From positions 1 through 25,111 of IMG/VR virus record IMGVR_UViG_3300007734_000964: a DNA stretch of 25,111 nucleotides; one strand, written 5' to 3'. This document shows positions 1 through 7,675 of this stretch, in pieces (the stretch's first letter is position 1; each line of letters opens with the position of its first letter). The notes beneath the pieces are model-generated. The model was not told the origin of the DNA, did no database searches, and worked only from the letters and a program-made list of their open reading frames with translations. The DNA is from a virus. Both the position numbers and the translations under genes were made by a program.

Positions 1-1
1 G

Positions 2-985
2 AGAGAGTTTGGTGAACTATTTGGAAACAAGAATGTCTCGCTTCTTAATAGCGGAACTTCTGCGCTAACATTAGCATACAAGCTTGCAAATCTTGATCGT
101 GATACAGAAATCATTACTACACCTATGACGTGCATGGCAACAAATGAACCTGCGCATCTAACAGGCGCAAAGCTTGTTTTTGCTGATGTTGATCCTACAA
201 CGGGCAATATTGATCCCGAGTCTGTTAAGAAGCGTCTCACTAAGAAGACAAGGGCAGTCGTCGGTGTACACTGGGCGGGCCAGCCATTTGATATAAAGAC
301 AATAACAGATATTGTTAAAGATTACAATCCCTCAATTAGCGTGATCGAAGATGCGGCACATGCACTCGGTGCTTCTTATATGGGTAAGCCTATCGGAATG
401 CACAGCGACTTTGTGTGTTTCTCATTTCAGGCAATCAAACACCTCACGACTGTTGACGGAGGTGCAATCTGCTCACTTAGGCCAGAAGATGATGCTAGAA
501 TCAAGCGACTCAGGTGGTTTGGCCTTGATAGAAAATATCCGGGATCGCGATGGGAACAAGACATTACTGAAGCAGGCTACAAGTTTCACATGAATAATGT
601 CAATGCGATGATTGGTCTTGAGCAGATGAAGTATGTGAATGATATTGTAGCAGCACACAAGAAGAATGGCATGTTCTTTGATAAACACATCAAGAATAAT
701 AAGCTCACAAAACTCAGAAGAGACCCCAATGCAGAATCTGCTTATTGGATCTACACGATTCTTGCAGATGATCGTGATGATTTTAAGATATATCTCCATG
801 AGCATGGGATTGCATCAGATGTCGTCCATGTCAGGAATGATCGATATACTGTGTTTGATCAATACAGGCAAGATGATCTTGTGGGAACAGAAGAATTTTG
901 CAGCAAAATGATTAATATTCCAGTTGGTTTCTGGCTTACTAATGATGATCTAGCAAAGATCGTGAGTGTAGTCAATGCTTATTGA
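2..985 (+). CDS. DegT/DnrJ/EryC1/StrS-family PLP aminotransferase, 5' end missing
   Basis: The frame is open from the left edge, so the N-terminus lies outside the window; the first in-frame ATG at 125 is internal, because the residues before it (NSGTSALTLAYKLA) are the conserved PLP-phosphate loop of this family. The PLP-ring aspartate is in VIEDAAHALGASY, and the Schiff-base lysine is in FSFQAIKHLTTVDGG (codon 437-439). Members transfer an amino group from glutamate to a keto sugar nucleotide (for example PseC or LegC in nonulosonic acid pathways, or viosamine/perosamine synthases). About 327 residues are visible against a usual 360-400. The next gene is an acetyltransferase, the usual partner that acylates the new amine, and NeuB/NeuA homologues follow further down. 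The family is sure; the exact sugar is not. Confidence 0.93.
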   Translation, partial: REFGELFGNKNVSLLNSGTSALTLAYKLANLDRDTEIITTPMTCMATNEPAHLTGAKLVFADVDPTTGNIDPESVKKRLTKKTRAVVGVHWAGQPFDIKTITDIVKDYNPSISVIEDAAHALGASYMGKPIGMHSDFVCFSFQAIKHLTTVDGGAICSLRPEDDARIKRLRWFGLDRKYPGSRWEQDITEAGYKFHMNNVNAMIGLEQMKYVNDIVAAHKKNGMFFDKHIKNNKLTKLRRDPNAESAYWIYTILADDRDDFKIYLHEHGIASDVVHVRNDRYTVFDQYRQDDLVGTEEFCSKMINIPVGFWLTNDDLAKIVSVVNAY

Positions 986-1021
986 ATGCTATATTGATCA
1001 ATTTTAGAATTATGGTGAATT

Positions 1022-1480
1022 ATGACAATGACATTATTAGAGATGAAAGAAGTTGATCTTTCATTTGTGAATGAGACCAGAAATGATAGTTCGACTAGGC
1101 GTTATCTACGCAATAACAAGCTGATTTCACTAGATGAGACCTATACGTGGTTTCGAACAAGCTCACCCAAATGGTTCATCATTAATGTTGATGATCAAAA
1201 AGTTGGGTATCTTAGGACGAGTCACGATACCGGTGAAACAATCTGTTGCGGATGCGATATACATCCTGCACATCGTGGCAAGGGACACTCAAAGAATGCT
1301 TACAATCTTCTAATGGAAGATCTCTATTCCCGAGGTTATATTTTAATCTGGCTTGAGGTCTTTAGGGATAATGTGATTGCTTACAATCTGTACAAGAAAT
1401 TAGGTTTCATCGAGGCAGGTCCTACTAAGAGGAACATTGATAAAAGGCCGTGTGTCACTATGGTTCATAAGGTGATTTAA
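1022..1480 (+). CDS. GNAT-family N-acetyltransferase, probably acting on an amino sugar
   Basis: A 152-residue protein of ordinary GNAT size. The acetyl-CoA pyrophosphate loop is seen as HPAHRGKGHS (residues 81-90, R-x-x-G-x-G type), and the C-terminal motif B as NVIAYNLYKKLGF (117-129). In function it would transfer acetyl from acetyl-CoA to an amine. Lying 36 bases after a sugar aminotransferase, it most likely acetylates the 4-amino sugar nucleotide, as PseH does in pseudaminic acid synthesis; that role is inferred from context. A start six bases later (1028) is also possible, and the GGTGA at 1014-1018 is better spaced (9 bases) for that start than for 1022 (3 bases). The gene ends just before the AT-rich segment holding a candidate late promoter. 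Confidence 0.85.
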   Translation: MTMTLLEMKEVDLSFVNETRNDSSTRRYLRNNKLISLDETYTWFRTSSPKWFIINVDDQKVGYLRTSHDTGETICCGCDIHPAHRGKGHSKNAYNLLMEDLYSRGYILIWLEVFRDNVIAYNLYKKLGFIEAGPTKRNIDKRPCVTMVHKVI

Positions 1481-1483
1481 TGT

Positions 1484-1539
1484 ATGATATATAAATAGGA
1501 ATTCCATGCGGTCCTAATAGTGAACATTATGCTAACTTC
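1484..1539 (+). other. Probable frameshifted 5' end of the following glycosyltransferase gene
   Basis: Upstream of the TTG at 1540 the same frame encodes IGIPCGPNSEHYANF without any ATG, GTG or TTG, back to a stop at 1492-1494. This peptide looks like a true glycosyltransferase N-terminus. An ATG at 1484 starts MIYK in the next frame and stops at 1496. Adding one A to the AAA at 1493-1495 would join the two into MIYKIGIPCGPNSEHY. The sequence therefore suggests a one-base loss in a short A run, either a sequencing or assembly error or a real mutation. A non-standard ATA start at 1495 is the other reading. Confidence 0.6.
1490..1497 (+). promoter_or_regulatory. Candidate T4-type late promoter (TATAAATA)
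   Basis: An exact copy of the T4 late promoter -10 element lies in the short gap between the acetyltransferase and the next glycosyltransferase gene. A gp55-type late sigma factor is encoded further along the window, so the recognition machinery is plausible. Against it: in AT-rich DNA this octamer is expected a few times by chance in 25 kb, and the same bases may be coding sequence of a frameshifted gene start. Confidence 0.25.
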
Positions 1540-2283
1540 TTGATCAAATCCATCGAGAGAACAATATCAAGAAAGTTGACATACCAGTACGTCATTGGGA
1601 TCAACAAGGCTGGAGTCGACCGGCACATCATACAAAAAAATCTAGATAACATCAATGTCGTCTATCACGAGAGGCTATCATCACATGATGGCAGTAGCGG
1701 GCATGGTAATTGTTTAAATCTGATCTTTGAAAACATGACATCAAGATTTGGTGTCCTCGTAGACTCAGATGTTGCTTTTCTTTGCAAGAACTGGGATGTA
1801 TGTCTGATCGATCAGCTTGATTCATCCACTGTCATGATAGGCAGTGAATACCACCCAACAGACGGTAAGATGATTAACAGGCCAAATGTCATCATGTGTG
1901 CATTTGACACAAATGTACTCAAATCTCTAGCAGTTGATTTTATGCCAAGCCTTGCCAGGCTTGTTGCCGATGAGCATCTTGCAAAGGTTTTTGGCTGCAA
2001 AATATCACAGACATTCTTTCTGGACACAGGTTGTGATATGATTAAGCAACTAATTGATGCAGGATACACAACTAAGACACTCAAGATCGTCTCACCTCGT
2101 TATAAAGATACAACTGATAGGCTTAGGCTATTAAAGCACAATGAGAAAGGTGAAGAATATCACATAGGTGACATCGTTGTGTGTACACATATAGGCCGAT
2201 CACTTTCAAGAAATTTTGAGTCTGATCCCGTAATCAATTCGTGGAAGTCAAGTGTAAGCGTGTGGTTAGATGGGAAAATCTAA
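1540..2283 (+). CDS. GT-A-type glycosyltransferase (family 2-like), N-terminus probably truncated by a frameshift
   Basis: The protein, 247 residues from a TTG start, has a glycosyltransferase A fold signature: a DSD metal/nucleotide-sugar motif (VLVDSDVAF, D75-S76-D77) after a mixed alpha/beta nucleotide-binding half. It should move a sugar from a nucleotide donor to a growing glycan in the cytoplasm. The TTG start is only the first permissible codon. The reading frame continues upstream with convincing protein sequence (IGIPCGPNSEHY) to about 1495, so the true start is probably ATG 1484 with a one-base deletion between. The end overlaps the next gene by 14 bases, suggesting translational coupling. 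Acceptor and donor are unknown. Confidence 0.72.
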   Translation: MIKSIERTISRKLTYQYVIGINKAGVDRHIIQKNLDNINVVYHERLSSHDGSSGHGNCLNLIFENMTSRFGVLVDSDVAFLCKNWDVCLIDQLDSSTVMIGSEYHPTDGKMINRPNVIMCAFDTNVLKSLAVDFMPSLARLVADEHLAKVFGCKISQTFFLDTGCDMIKQLIDAGYTTKTLKIVSPRYKDTTDRLRLLKHNEKGEEYHIGDIVVCTHIGRSLSRNFESDPVINSWKSSVSVWLDGKI

Positions 2284-2908
2284 TGAGCTGGTATTCCCAT
2301 GGTATATCAAGAATCTACCGGAGAATGCAAAACGCATAGCAATCTTAGGCAGCACTGCAGCCTCATTTGTGCATCAGAAATATCCAAATGCAGAAATAAA
2401 TCTGTATGATATTCAGCTAGGCAATTGGGACATTAATGCCGATGTATGGAATATTGAAGAGTGCTCTTTCGATCTTGTTGTCATTACAAGATGCGCATAT
2501 TTTTCAAAAGATCCTGCGCGCCTTATTGAGAAATCATTAAGTCTGTTAAGAAAGATGGGTATTTTATTTGTAGACTGGGGAATGGGCGATCATTGGAGAT
2601 TTAAGAATTACAAGGTAGGCTGGATTAAGGATGGTGAACATGAATTTGCCTATCATGAAGATAATTTTTTATGGTCTACTGTGTGGTCTCATGACTTGTT
2701 GTCACATACACAAGTTCAAATTTTTGCTGAGAGAATTAAAAAATACGGCTATTCGTGTATTGAATCAGCAATCAATACTGAATTTCCCAGGGTTTTTAAT
2801 ATTGACAACAAAGATATGCTAATAAAAGTTGATGCATTAGCATTGTGGGAAGAGAATCCACAGCTTTATATTCTTACAATATTTCAGCAGAAAGCAGGCA
2901 AAGATTAA
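2270..2908 (+). CDS. Putative class I SAM-dependent methyltransferase
   Basis: A 212-residue protein with a Rossmann methyltransferase layout. A degenerate glycine motif I (IAILGSTAASF, residues 23-33) is followed by an acidic residue at the end of strand 2 (LYDIQ, D47), then strand 4 FDLVVITRCAYF (67-78) and a helix-turn resembling the standard segment after it (LLRKMGILFVDWG). Motif I lacks the usual GxGxG, so assignment rests on the overall pattern. The start overlaps the preceding glycosyltransferase by 14 bases and the stop shares one base with the next start. Within this cassette a sugar or glycan O-/N-methyltransferase is the natural guess; substrate unknown. Confidence 0.6.
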   Translation: MGKSNELVFPWYIKNLPENAKRIAILGSTAASFVHQKYPNAEINLYDIQLGNWDINADVWNIEECSFDLVVITRCAYFSKDPARLIEKSLSLLRKMGILFVDWGMGDHWRFKNYKVGWIKDGEHEFAYHEDNFLWSTVWSHDLLSHTQVQIFAERIKKYGYSCIESAINTEFPRVFNIDNKDMLIKVDALALWEENPQLYILTIFQQKAGKD

Positions 2909-4062
2909 TGAAAAACAAGCTTGGAATCGTAGCAGGAGATCTTTTTTGGAGTAGCATTCCATATGATTCTCTTAATGTTCAATTAGCTTTCAATAAAGTA
3001 ACCAATACTGACATCATCATGTTTAAGGATGATATCAGGCTAAACAAGAAATTTACAGGAAAAGAAAAGTTCTCATTTGATAAAAGCTTATTTGTGAATA
3101 ATAATCGCTTAGTAGTCATCAAAGACTGGAGTGAGCTGATCAAACTGTCAAATGACTATGATTTTTTAATTTCAAGTGCCAAGATTGCACCCAAAACAAG
3201 ATACCCACATAGCATGTTTAAACAGCTTAAATGTCCAATCGGTGCATGGGATGTTGGAGGTGCTGATATTTTAACTTATACCGAACACTACAACTTTGTT
3301 TTATTGAAAGGTCATATATGGAAAACGTGGATGCAGAAAATTCATCCAAATTGTTTCTCATATGTAGCAGGAACACCGCATTATGACTATTATTACAAAG
3401 ATTTTTCCGGGTTTGGCAAGATAGATGATGCTGATGTTTTTAACAAAAAGTACAAAATAGACGCAAATAAAAAGAAGATCTTAATTGCACCGTCTAACCC
3501 ACAGTCACACTCAGCACAATTTAAGGAAAATCTTTCAAATTTAGAGAAGCTATCAAAAATCTCACAACTCTTAGGATATGAGCTACTCGTTAAGACATAT
3601 CCGCATGATTATGTCTTTAGTGAAAATGACAATCACTACTCAGGAATATACAGAAGATCTAGTCTTCTATCACCAAATAAACCACAATATGAATATCTTT
3701 CTAACACATTTCCAAATCTTAGGGTACTAGAAAGTCAAGATCATTTCACTGCAATGAAGAATGTAGATTACGTCTTCAACATGTCAGGAAGTCATATAGC
3801 ATGGGAAACATTCTTGACTAATGCAATAAGCTTTTCCATGAATTATGAGAAACAGCCGTATTTTAATCGCCCTAAGTATTTACCAGATTATGTTAAATTT
3901 CCAGATGACATCATCAATGTAGAAATTGACGATATTGAAAAAATTAAATCAATAACAGCACAAGACGTTGATAAGAAAAGTCTTAATATGTTGATATTGC
4001 AAGACAAATTTGAAAATCAAGTAAAGCACATAGTAGAATACATTTACAACCTCAGGAAATAA
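2908..4062 (+). CDS. Putative GT-B-like glycosyl/glycerophosphate transferase
   Basis: The start was taken at ATG 2908, which overlaps the previous stop by one base (TAATG), because the 21 residues of open frame before it are a shadow of the upstream gene. The 384-residue product has two alpha/beta halves. The C-terminal half starts near KKKILIAPSNPQSHSAQF and contains a surface loop plus FNMSGSHIAWETFL around residue 290, which resembles the donor-binding region of GT-B enzymes and CDP-glycerol glycerophosphotransferase-like capsule proteins. Membrane segments are not evident. It is the largest enzyme of the cassette and likely adds a capsule- or LPS-like building block; the precise family could not be settled by eye. 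Confidence 0.55.
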   Translation: MKNKLGIVAGDLFWSSIPYDSLNVQLAFNKVTNTDIIMFKDDIRLNKKFTGKEKFSFDKSLFVNNNRLVVIKDWSELIKLSNDYDFLISSAKIAPKTRYPHSMFKQLKCPIGAWDVGGADILTYTEHYNFVLLKGHIWKTWMQKIHPNCFSYVAGTPHYDYYYKDFSGFGKIDDADVFNKKYKIDANKKKILIAPSNPQSHSAQFKENLSNLEKLSKISQLLGYELLVKTYPHDYVFSENDNHYSGIYRRSSLLSPNKPQYEYLSNTFPNLRVLESQDHFTAMKNVDYVFNMSGSHIAWETFLTNAISFSMNYEKQPYFNRPKYLPDYVKFPDDIINVEIDDIEKIKSITAQDVDKKSLNMLILQDKFENQVKHIVEYIYNLRK

Positions 4063-4065
4063 TAA

Positions 4066-4776
4066 ATGGGAAATCAAAGTTTGCTAGGTGTTTCATTTGA
4101 CATAAAAACAAGAAAGTCAATTGCTGACGAAGTAAGTAGATTATTTCAAAAAAATGACGAAGATTATAAGATCCTTGTTGTAGGATCTCCAAATGCATGG
4201 GAAATTAGAGATATTGATCCAGCTATTGCATCTAGGACTAAGATCGTGTGTGTAGATCTGGATAATATGACAAATTTTATCGAGACTGCGAGAAACTTTT
4301 TAGATAGTGAATACTACGCTGGAAACTTCTTCAATTTTAATCATAACTACAAGTTTGATTTGATTATCAACAGGTGGCATTTTCATCATCTAACCACACA
4401 GCAGAAAAAAGACTTTTACAGAAAGAGTCAAACGCATTTAAAGACAAATGGACATGTTATTACAGTTGATTATTTCTTCAATAGATTCGATAATTTTGAA
4501 GAAAAGATTAAAGCAGGATTAGAGCATATCAGGTATAGAAAAGTCAACGCCGATCCTCCATTTGATGATCCAGCAGATGAAGAATTAATAACACAGATTC
4601 AAAATTGTGATATTGATGATCATCGAGGAGGAAAAATGGACTCTGTAGAAAATGTCTTAAAATACGCAGAAGAATCTCATTTTATCAATGAATGTAAATT
4701 AACGTATGACTCATTATCCTATGACAGGCCTGATCTATGGGGCCAGTATATGATCACTTCGAGGAAAAATGATTAA
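4066..4776 (+). CDS. Putative class I SAM-dependent methyltransferase
   Basis: A 236-residue protein. Motif I region ILVVGSPNAWEI (36-47), acidic strand-2 end CVDLD (D64), and strand-4 FDLIINRWHFHHL (97-109), followed by KTNGHVITVDYFF, match the Rossmann methyltransferase order. The FHHL segment is typical of methyltransferases of the Methyltransf_11/12/23 type. The start is three bases after the preceding stop, with AGGA at 4054-4057 about 8 bases upstream as ribosome binding site. It is the second of three small methyltransferases spread through the glycan cassette and overlaps the NeuB-like gene by 8 bases, so it is probably translated with it. The substrate is unknown. Confidence 0.7.
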   Translation: MGNQSLLGVSFDIKTRKSIADEVSRLFQKNDEDYKILVVGSPNAWEIRDIDPAIASRTKIVCVDLDNMTNFIETARNFLDSEYYAGNFFNFNHNYKFDLIINRWHFHHLTTQQKKDFYRKSQTHLKTNGHVITVDYFFNRFDNFEEKIKAGLEHIRYRKVNADPPFDDPADEELITQIQNCDIDDHRGGKMDSVENVLKYAEESHFINECKLTYDSLSYDRPDLWGQYMITSRKND

Positions 4777-5482
4777 ATTGATTTCTGAGATTGGCATCAA
4801 TTTCAATGGTGATTTTCGTCTCATAGAAGAAATGATAAGACAATCATCTGTAGGCAAAGCAGATCTTGTAAAATTTCAACTCTATTCTTCACAAAGAGTA
4901 TTTGGCGATGATTCGCGAAAAAAGAATGAGTTTACATACGATCAAGTCAAAATGATTAAGCAAATTTGTGATGCTTATAGAATAGATTTTTTTGCTTCTG
5001 TTTTTGATGAAGAACGCTTAGATTGGTGCCTAGATTTAGGTGTTGATTATTTTAAGATAGCAAGTCGAACTATTGCTCGTGAATCTGGCTTAGCTGCAAA
5101 GATAGCACATGCAGGTAAAAAGACATACATTTCATTAGGTCAATGGCGAGAAAAAGCGTTGCCACTTTTTGACCTAGAGAATGTTTCATATTTTAATTGC
5201 ATCTCAAAATACCCAGTAAGCCTTTTTGATATAAAAGAAAGTATAGGATGGAAATATACTAATAGAGTTGTGGGCTTAAGTGATCACAGCTATGGTATCG
5301 CAAATTGTCTACATCATATTTCACTTGGTGCGAATATTATAGAAAAACATTTCACTCTTTGCAAGTCTTCATTGGGAAACGACCATGTCGGATCTATGAC
5401 TCTTGATGAACTTAAAGTTCTTAGAGAACTTGGAGACCAACTTGCTATCATAAGAGATTTAACAATATTGACTGCTAAATAA
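4769..5482 (+). CDS. neuB-like: NeuB-type N-acetylneuraminate/nonulosonate synthase, catalytic barrel only
   Basis: NeuB/PseI/LegI enzymes condense phosphoenolpyruvate with an N-acyl hexosamine to form a nine-carbon nonulosonic acid. The TIM-barrel markers are in order: ISEIGINFNG (5-14), VKFQLY (34-39), FFASVFDEE (74-82), DYFKIAS (93-99), ISLGQW (121-126), YPVSLFDI (148-155), VGLSDHSYG (168-176) and EKHFTL (192-197). The two metal-binding histidines of the family are kept (H173 and H194). Two things are odd. The protein stops at 237 residues where typical NeuB has about 340-350, so the C-terminal SAF/antifreeze-like domain is absent. The usual GxNHxG is GINFNG, with Phe in place of His at residue 12. 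The gene overlaps the upstream methyltransferase by 8 bases. The family is certain; substrate may differ from standard NeuB. Confidence 0.88.
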   Translation: MIKLISEIGINFNGDFRLIEEMIRQSSVGKADLVKFQLYSSQRVFGDDSRKKNEFTYDQVKMIKQICDAYRIDFFASVFDEERLDWCLDLGVDYFKIASRTIARESGLAAKIAHAGKKTYISLGQWREKALPLFDLENVSYFNCISKYPVSLFDIKESIGWKYTNRVVGLSDHSYGIANCLHHISLGANIIEKHFTLCKSSLGNDHVGSMTLDELKVLRELGDQLAIIRDLTILTAK

Positions 5483-5498
5483 GCATAGTAGAAATAAC

Positions 5499-6071
5499 AT
5501 GAAGCGCCCGCAAGAGTATATAACTGGAATTGAATACTGGTCTAATCCTGATTTACAACAGAACGGCAAGAAAGACTATCTAAATGATGTTATTCGTCGC
5601 CGATATTATGAAGAAATTATTAAAAGTCTTTATGAAATCTTTGACAAAGAAGATACATTTACACTTCATGAGCTTGGATGCGGCTGGGGCACAAATCTAG
5701 GTGCAATCAATGCTGCTTTTCCTAATGCAAAAATTTCTGCTAATGATATCTGGAAAGATGCGATAGATTATGTGCAGACAAACAGACCTTATGTCGATAT
5801 CATAGAGATGGATACGTTTGATTTTATCAAAATGAAAATTACATCAAATGTTGTTTATGACGTAATAATCACAAATGCGCATCTTATTCACTTCAAAGAT
5901 GAAAGTTTGGAAGAGATCAAGAATTTGCATAAAATATGCAAATATGCCGTTATTCAAGAGAATATAAGCGGCTTAGAAAAAGTCGTGCTTTCTATGGAAA
6001 GCAAAGTACGACACATGGATAACATGCCCGACTCAGATTATCAATATCTTTTCAAGAGAGAAAGTATATGA
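5499..6071 (+). CDS. Class I SAM-dependent methyltransferase
   Basis: A 190-residue protein with a clear motif [12 protein letters not shown] (residues 56-66), an acidic motif II region (ISANDIW), and strand-4 sequence [14 protein letters not shown] typical of class I methyltransferases. It is the clearest of the three methyltransferases in the cassette. It sits between the NeuB-like and NeuA-like genes and its last four bases overlap the NeuA-like start (ATGA arrangement), so the product may act on the same sugar or on the glycan carrying it. Methylation of nonulosonic acids or terminal sugars is known in bacterial surface glycans; here it is inference. Confidence 0.8.
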   Translation: MKRPQEYITGIEYWSNPDLQQNGKKDYLNDVIRRRYYEEIIKSLYEIFDKEDTFTLHELGCGWGTNLGAINAAFPNAKISANDIWKDAIDYVQTNRPYVDIIEMDTFDFIKMKITSNVVYDVIITNAHLIHFKDESLEEIKNLHKICKYAVIQENISGLEKVVLSMESKVRHMDNMPDSDYQYLFKRESI

Positions 6072-6778
6072 ATGTCTTAGGCGTAACGCTCGCGCGTGGT
6101 GGTTCAAAAGGAATACCACGCAAGAATATTAAAGATGTATTTGACAAACCTTTAATTGCACATACGATAGATGCAGCCTTGAAAAGCAATATCTTCAAAT
6201 CATATATTGTAAGTACTGATTCGCAAGAAATTGCAGATATCGCAGCCAGATTTGGAGCGAAAATACCGTTTCTTAGGCCTGCTGAATTGTCAGGTGACAC
6301 TGTATGGTCGCGAGACGCTTTACGTCATGCCGTGCTTGAGTGTGAGAGGATCTATGAAACAAGATATGATTTTGTTATAGAGCTTCCTTGTGTTTCACCT
6401 CTGCGTAATGAGCGTCATATTAAAGAAGCTTATGATAAATTACTAAATACAGGTGCAGACTCAGTCATCTCAGTTTGCAAAATGCAAGATAAGCACCCCG
6501 TTAGAATGAAGAGAATTATCGATGATACAATACATGATTTCTGCAAAGAATTTCCTGAGGGTGAAGGTTCTAGAAGACAAGACCTAGAACCCTGCTATAT
6601 CAGGAATGGTGCAATCTATGCTATGACTAGAGATTGCATTGTTGAAAAATTTTCTAGAAATGGTCTTGTATCTCGCCCGTATGTCATGGATGAGCTAGAA
6701 TCAGTTAATATAGACTCATACATTGATCTAAAACTAGCAGATTTGCTGTTAAGAGAAAAAAATGAAAATAAGGATTGA
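6068..6778 (+). CDS. neuA-like: NeuA-type CMP-nonulosonic acid (acylneuraminate) cytidylyltransferase
   Basis: NeuA/PseF/LegF enzymes use CTP to activate a nonulosonic acid as CMP-sugar for glycosyltransferases. The nucleotide-binding loop [14 protein letters not shown] (residues 8-21) is intact, as are [10 protein letters not shown] (68-77), the ELPCVSPLR segment (105-113, the LqpTSPLR equivalent), [18 protein letters not shown] (169-186) and the acidic C-terminal NIDSYIDL (214-221) that carries metal-binding aspartate. Length 236 fits the single-domain family. It overlaps the gene before by 4 bases and the gene after by 17 bases, so it sits inside a tightly coupled unit. The family is sure; the sugar accepted (Neu, Pse, Leg, Kdn or other) is open. 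Confidence 0.92.
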   Translation: MNVLGVTLARGGSKGIPRKNIKDVFDKPLIAHTIDAALKSNIFKSYIVSTDSQEIADIAARFGAKIPFLRPAELSGDTVWSRDALRHAVLECERIYETRYDFVIELPCVSPLRNERHIKEAYDKLLNTGADSVISVCKMQDKHPVRMKRIIDDTIHDFCKEFPEGEGSRRQDLEPCYIRNGAIYAMTRDCIVEKFSRNGLVSRPYVMDELESVNIDSYIDLKLADLLLREKNENKD

Positions 6779-7670
6779 TTGTCCTCTAAATTTTTTAAGT
6801 TCTTCTGAAATAGATGAAATTCTTTTAAACCGAGGAATGATTTTAGAACAGCATGATCCAGAATCTATTATTGTCAATCCTGGCACTGACAAGTTTTTAG
6901 GTGAAGATTATTTTTCTGAATTCAAAAATTTGAAGAATGTCGCATCGCCATCAACAGGAACAAATCATATTGATCTTTCTTTTTTGTCTAGCAAAGGAGT
7001 AAAGACTTACTGTCTGCTTGACGATAAGGCCTCATTAAAAAATATACACGCATCAGCAGAATTTACGTGGATTCATATTATGAATCTTCAGCGGAAATTT
7101 ATAAATGCGACAAGGTCTGTTGATCAATGGAGATCAGATAAGAATGAATCAAACTTAAGATCATATGAGCTTTTTAATAAGTCAATTGGCATTGTTGGAA
7201 TGGGTAGAATCGGTAATAAAATAGCAAAATATGCAAGTGCTTTTGGATTACGCATTTTTTACTATGATCCCTATGTAATAGCATCAGAAACATCCTCGGA
7301 AAGAGTAGATTCATTAGAATCTCTAGCAAAATGCGATATTATATCAATAAACTGTGCGCTCAATGACGAAACAAGAAATATTGTGAATTTTGGCGTTTGG
7401 GATGAACTTAAAGCAGGATCTATTGTTGTGAATACATCACGTGGCGAAGTAGTAAATGAAGATTACATTGTCCATCTTGTTGAAAGAAACCAAATAATGT
7501 TTGGTGCCGATGTTTTGCACAATGAACAAAATATCAGCAAGTTAAAAGAATCACCTTTGTATAAATTGTCAAAGATGTGCGATAGAGTTGTCTTGACGCC
7601 GCACGTCGCCGGCGCTACAAAAGAAAGTCAAACTAAGGCACTCGTTGCTGTCCTAGACTTAATAAGGTAA
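6762..7670 (+). CDS. D-isomer-specific 2-hydroxyacid dehydrogenase (SerA-like)
   Basis: A 302-residue NAD-dependent oxidoreductase. The dinucleotide-binding motif is GIVGMGRIG (residues 143-151), with the acidic NAD-ribose residue following in YYDP. The catalytic triad of the family is visible: Arg227 in NTSRGEVV, a glutamate near 255 (LHNEQ) and His281 in TPHVAG. These enzymes interconvert 2-keto acids and D-2-hydroxy acids, the best known being phosphoglycerate dehydrogenase. No ACT or other regulatory domain follows, so it is the short form. A 17-base overlap with the cytidylyltransferase ties its translation to sugar activation, suggesting that its substrate belongs to the glycan pathway and not to serine synthesis; that link is inference. 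Confidence 0.88.
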   Translation: MKIRIDCPLNFLSSSEIDEILLNRGMILEQHDPESIIVNPGTDKFLGEDYFSEFKNLKNVASPSTGTNHIDLSFLSSKGVKTYCLLDDKASLKNIHASAEFTWIHIMNLQRKFINATRSVDQWRSDKNESNLRSYELFNKSIGIVGMGRIGNKIAKYASAFGLRIFYYDPYVIASETSSERVDSLESLAKCDIISINCALNDETRNIVNFGVWDELKAGSIVVNTSRGEVVNEDYIVHLVERNQIMFGADVLHNEQNISKLKESPLYKLSKMCDRVVLTPHVAGATKESQTKALVAVLDLIR

Positions 7671-7675
7671 GAGTA

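Noticed and set aside
473-805. 110-codon open frame on the minus strand
   Set aside because: Antisense to the aminotransferase, which has its catalytic residues in frame across this region.
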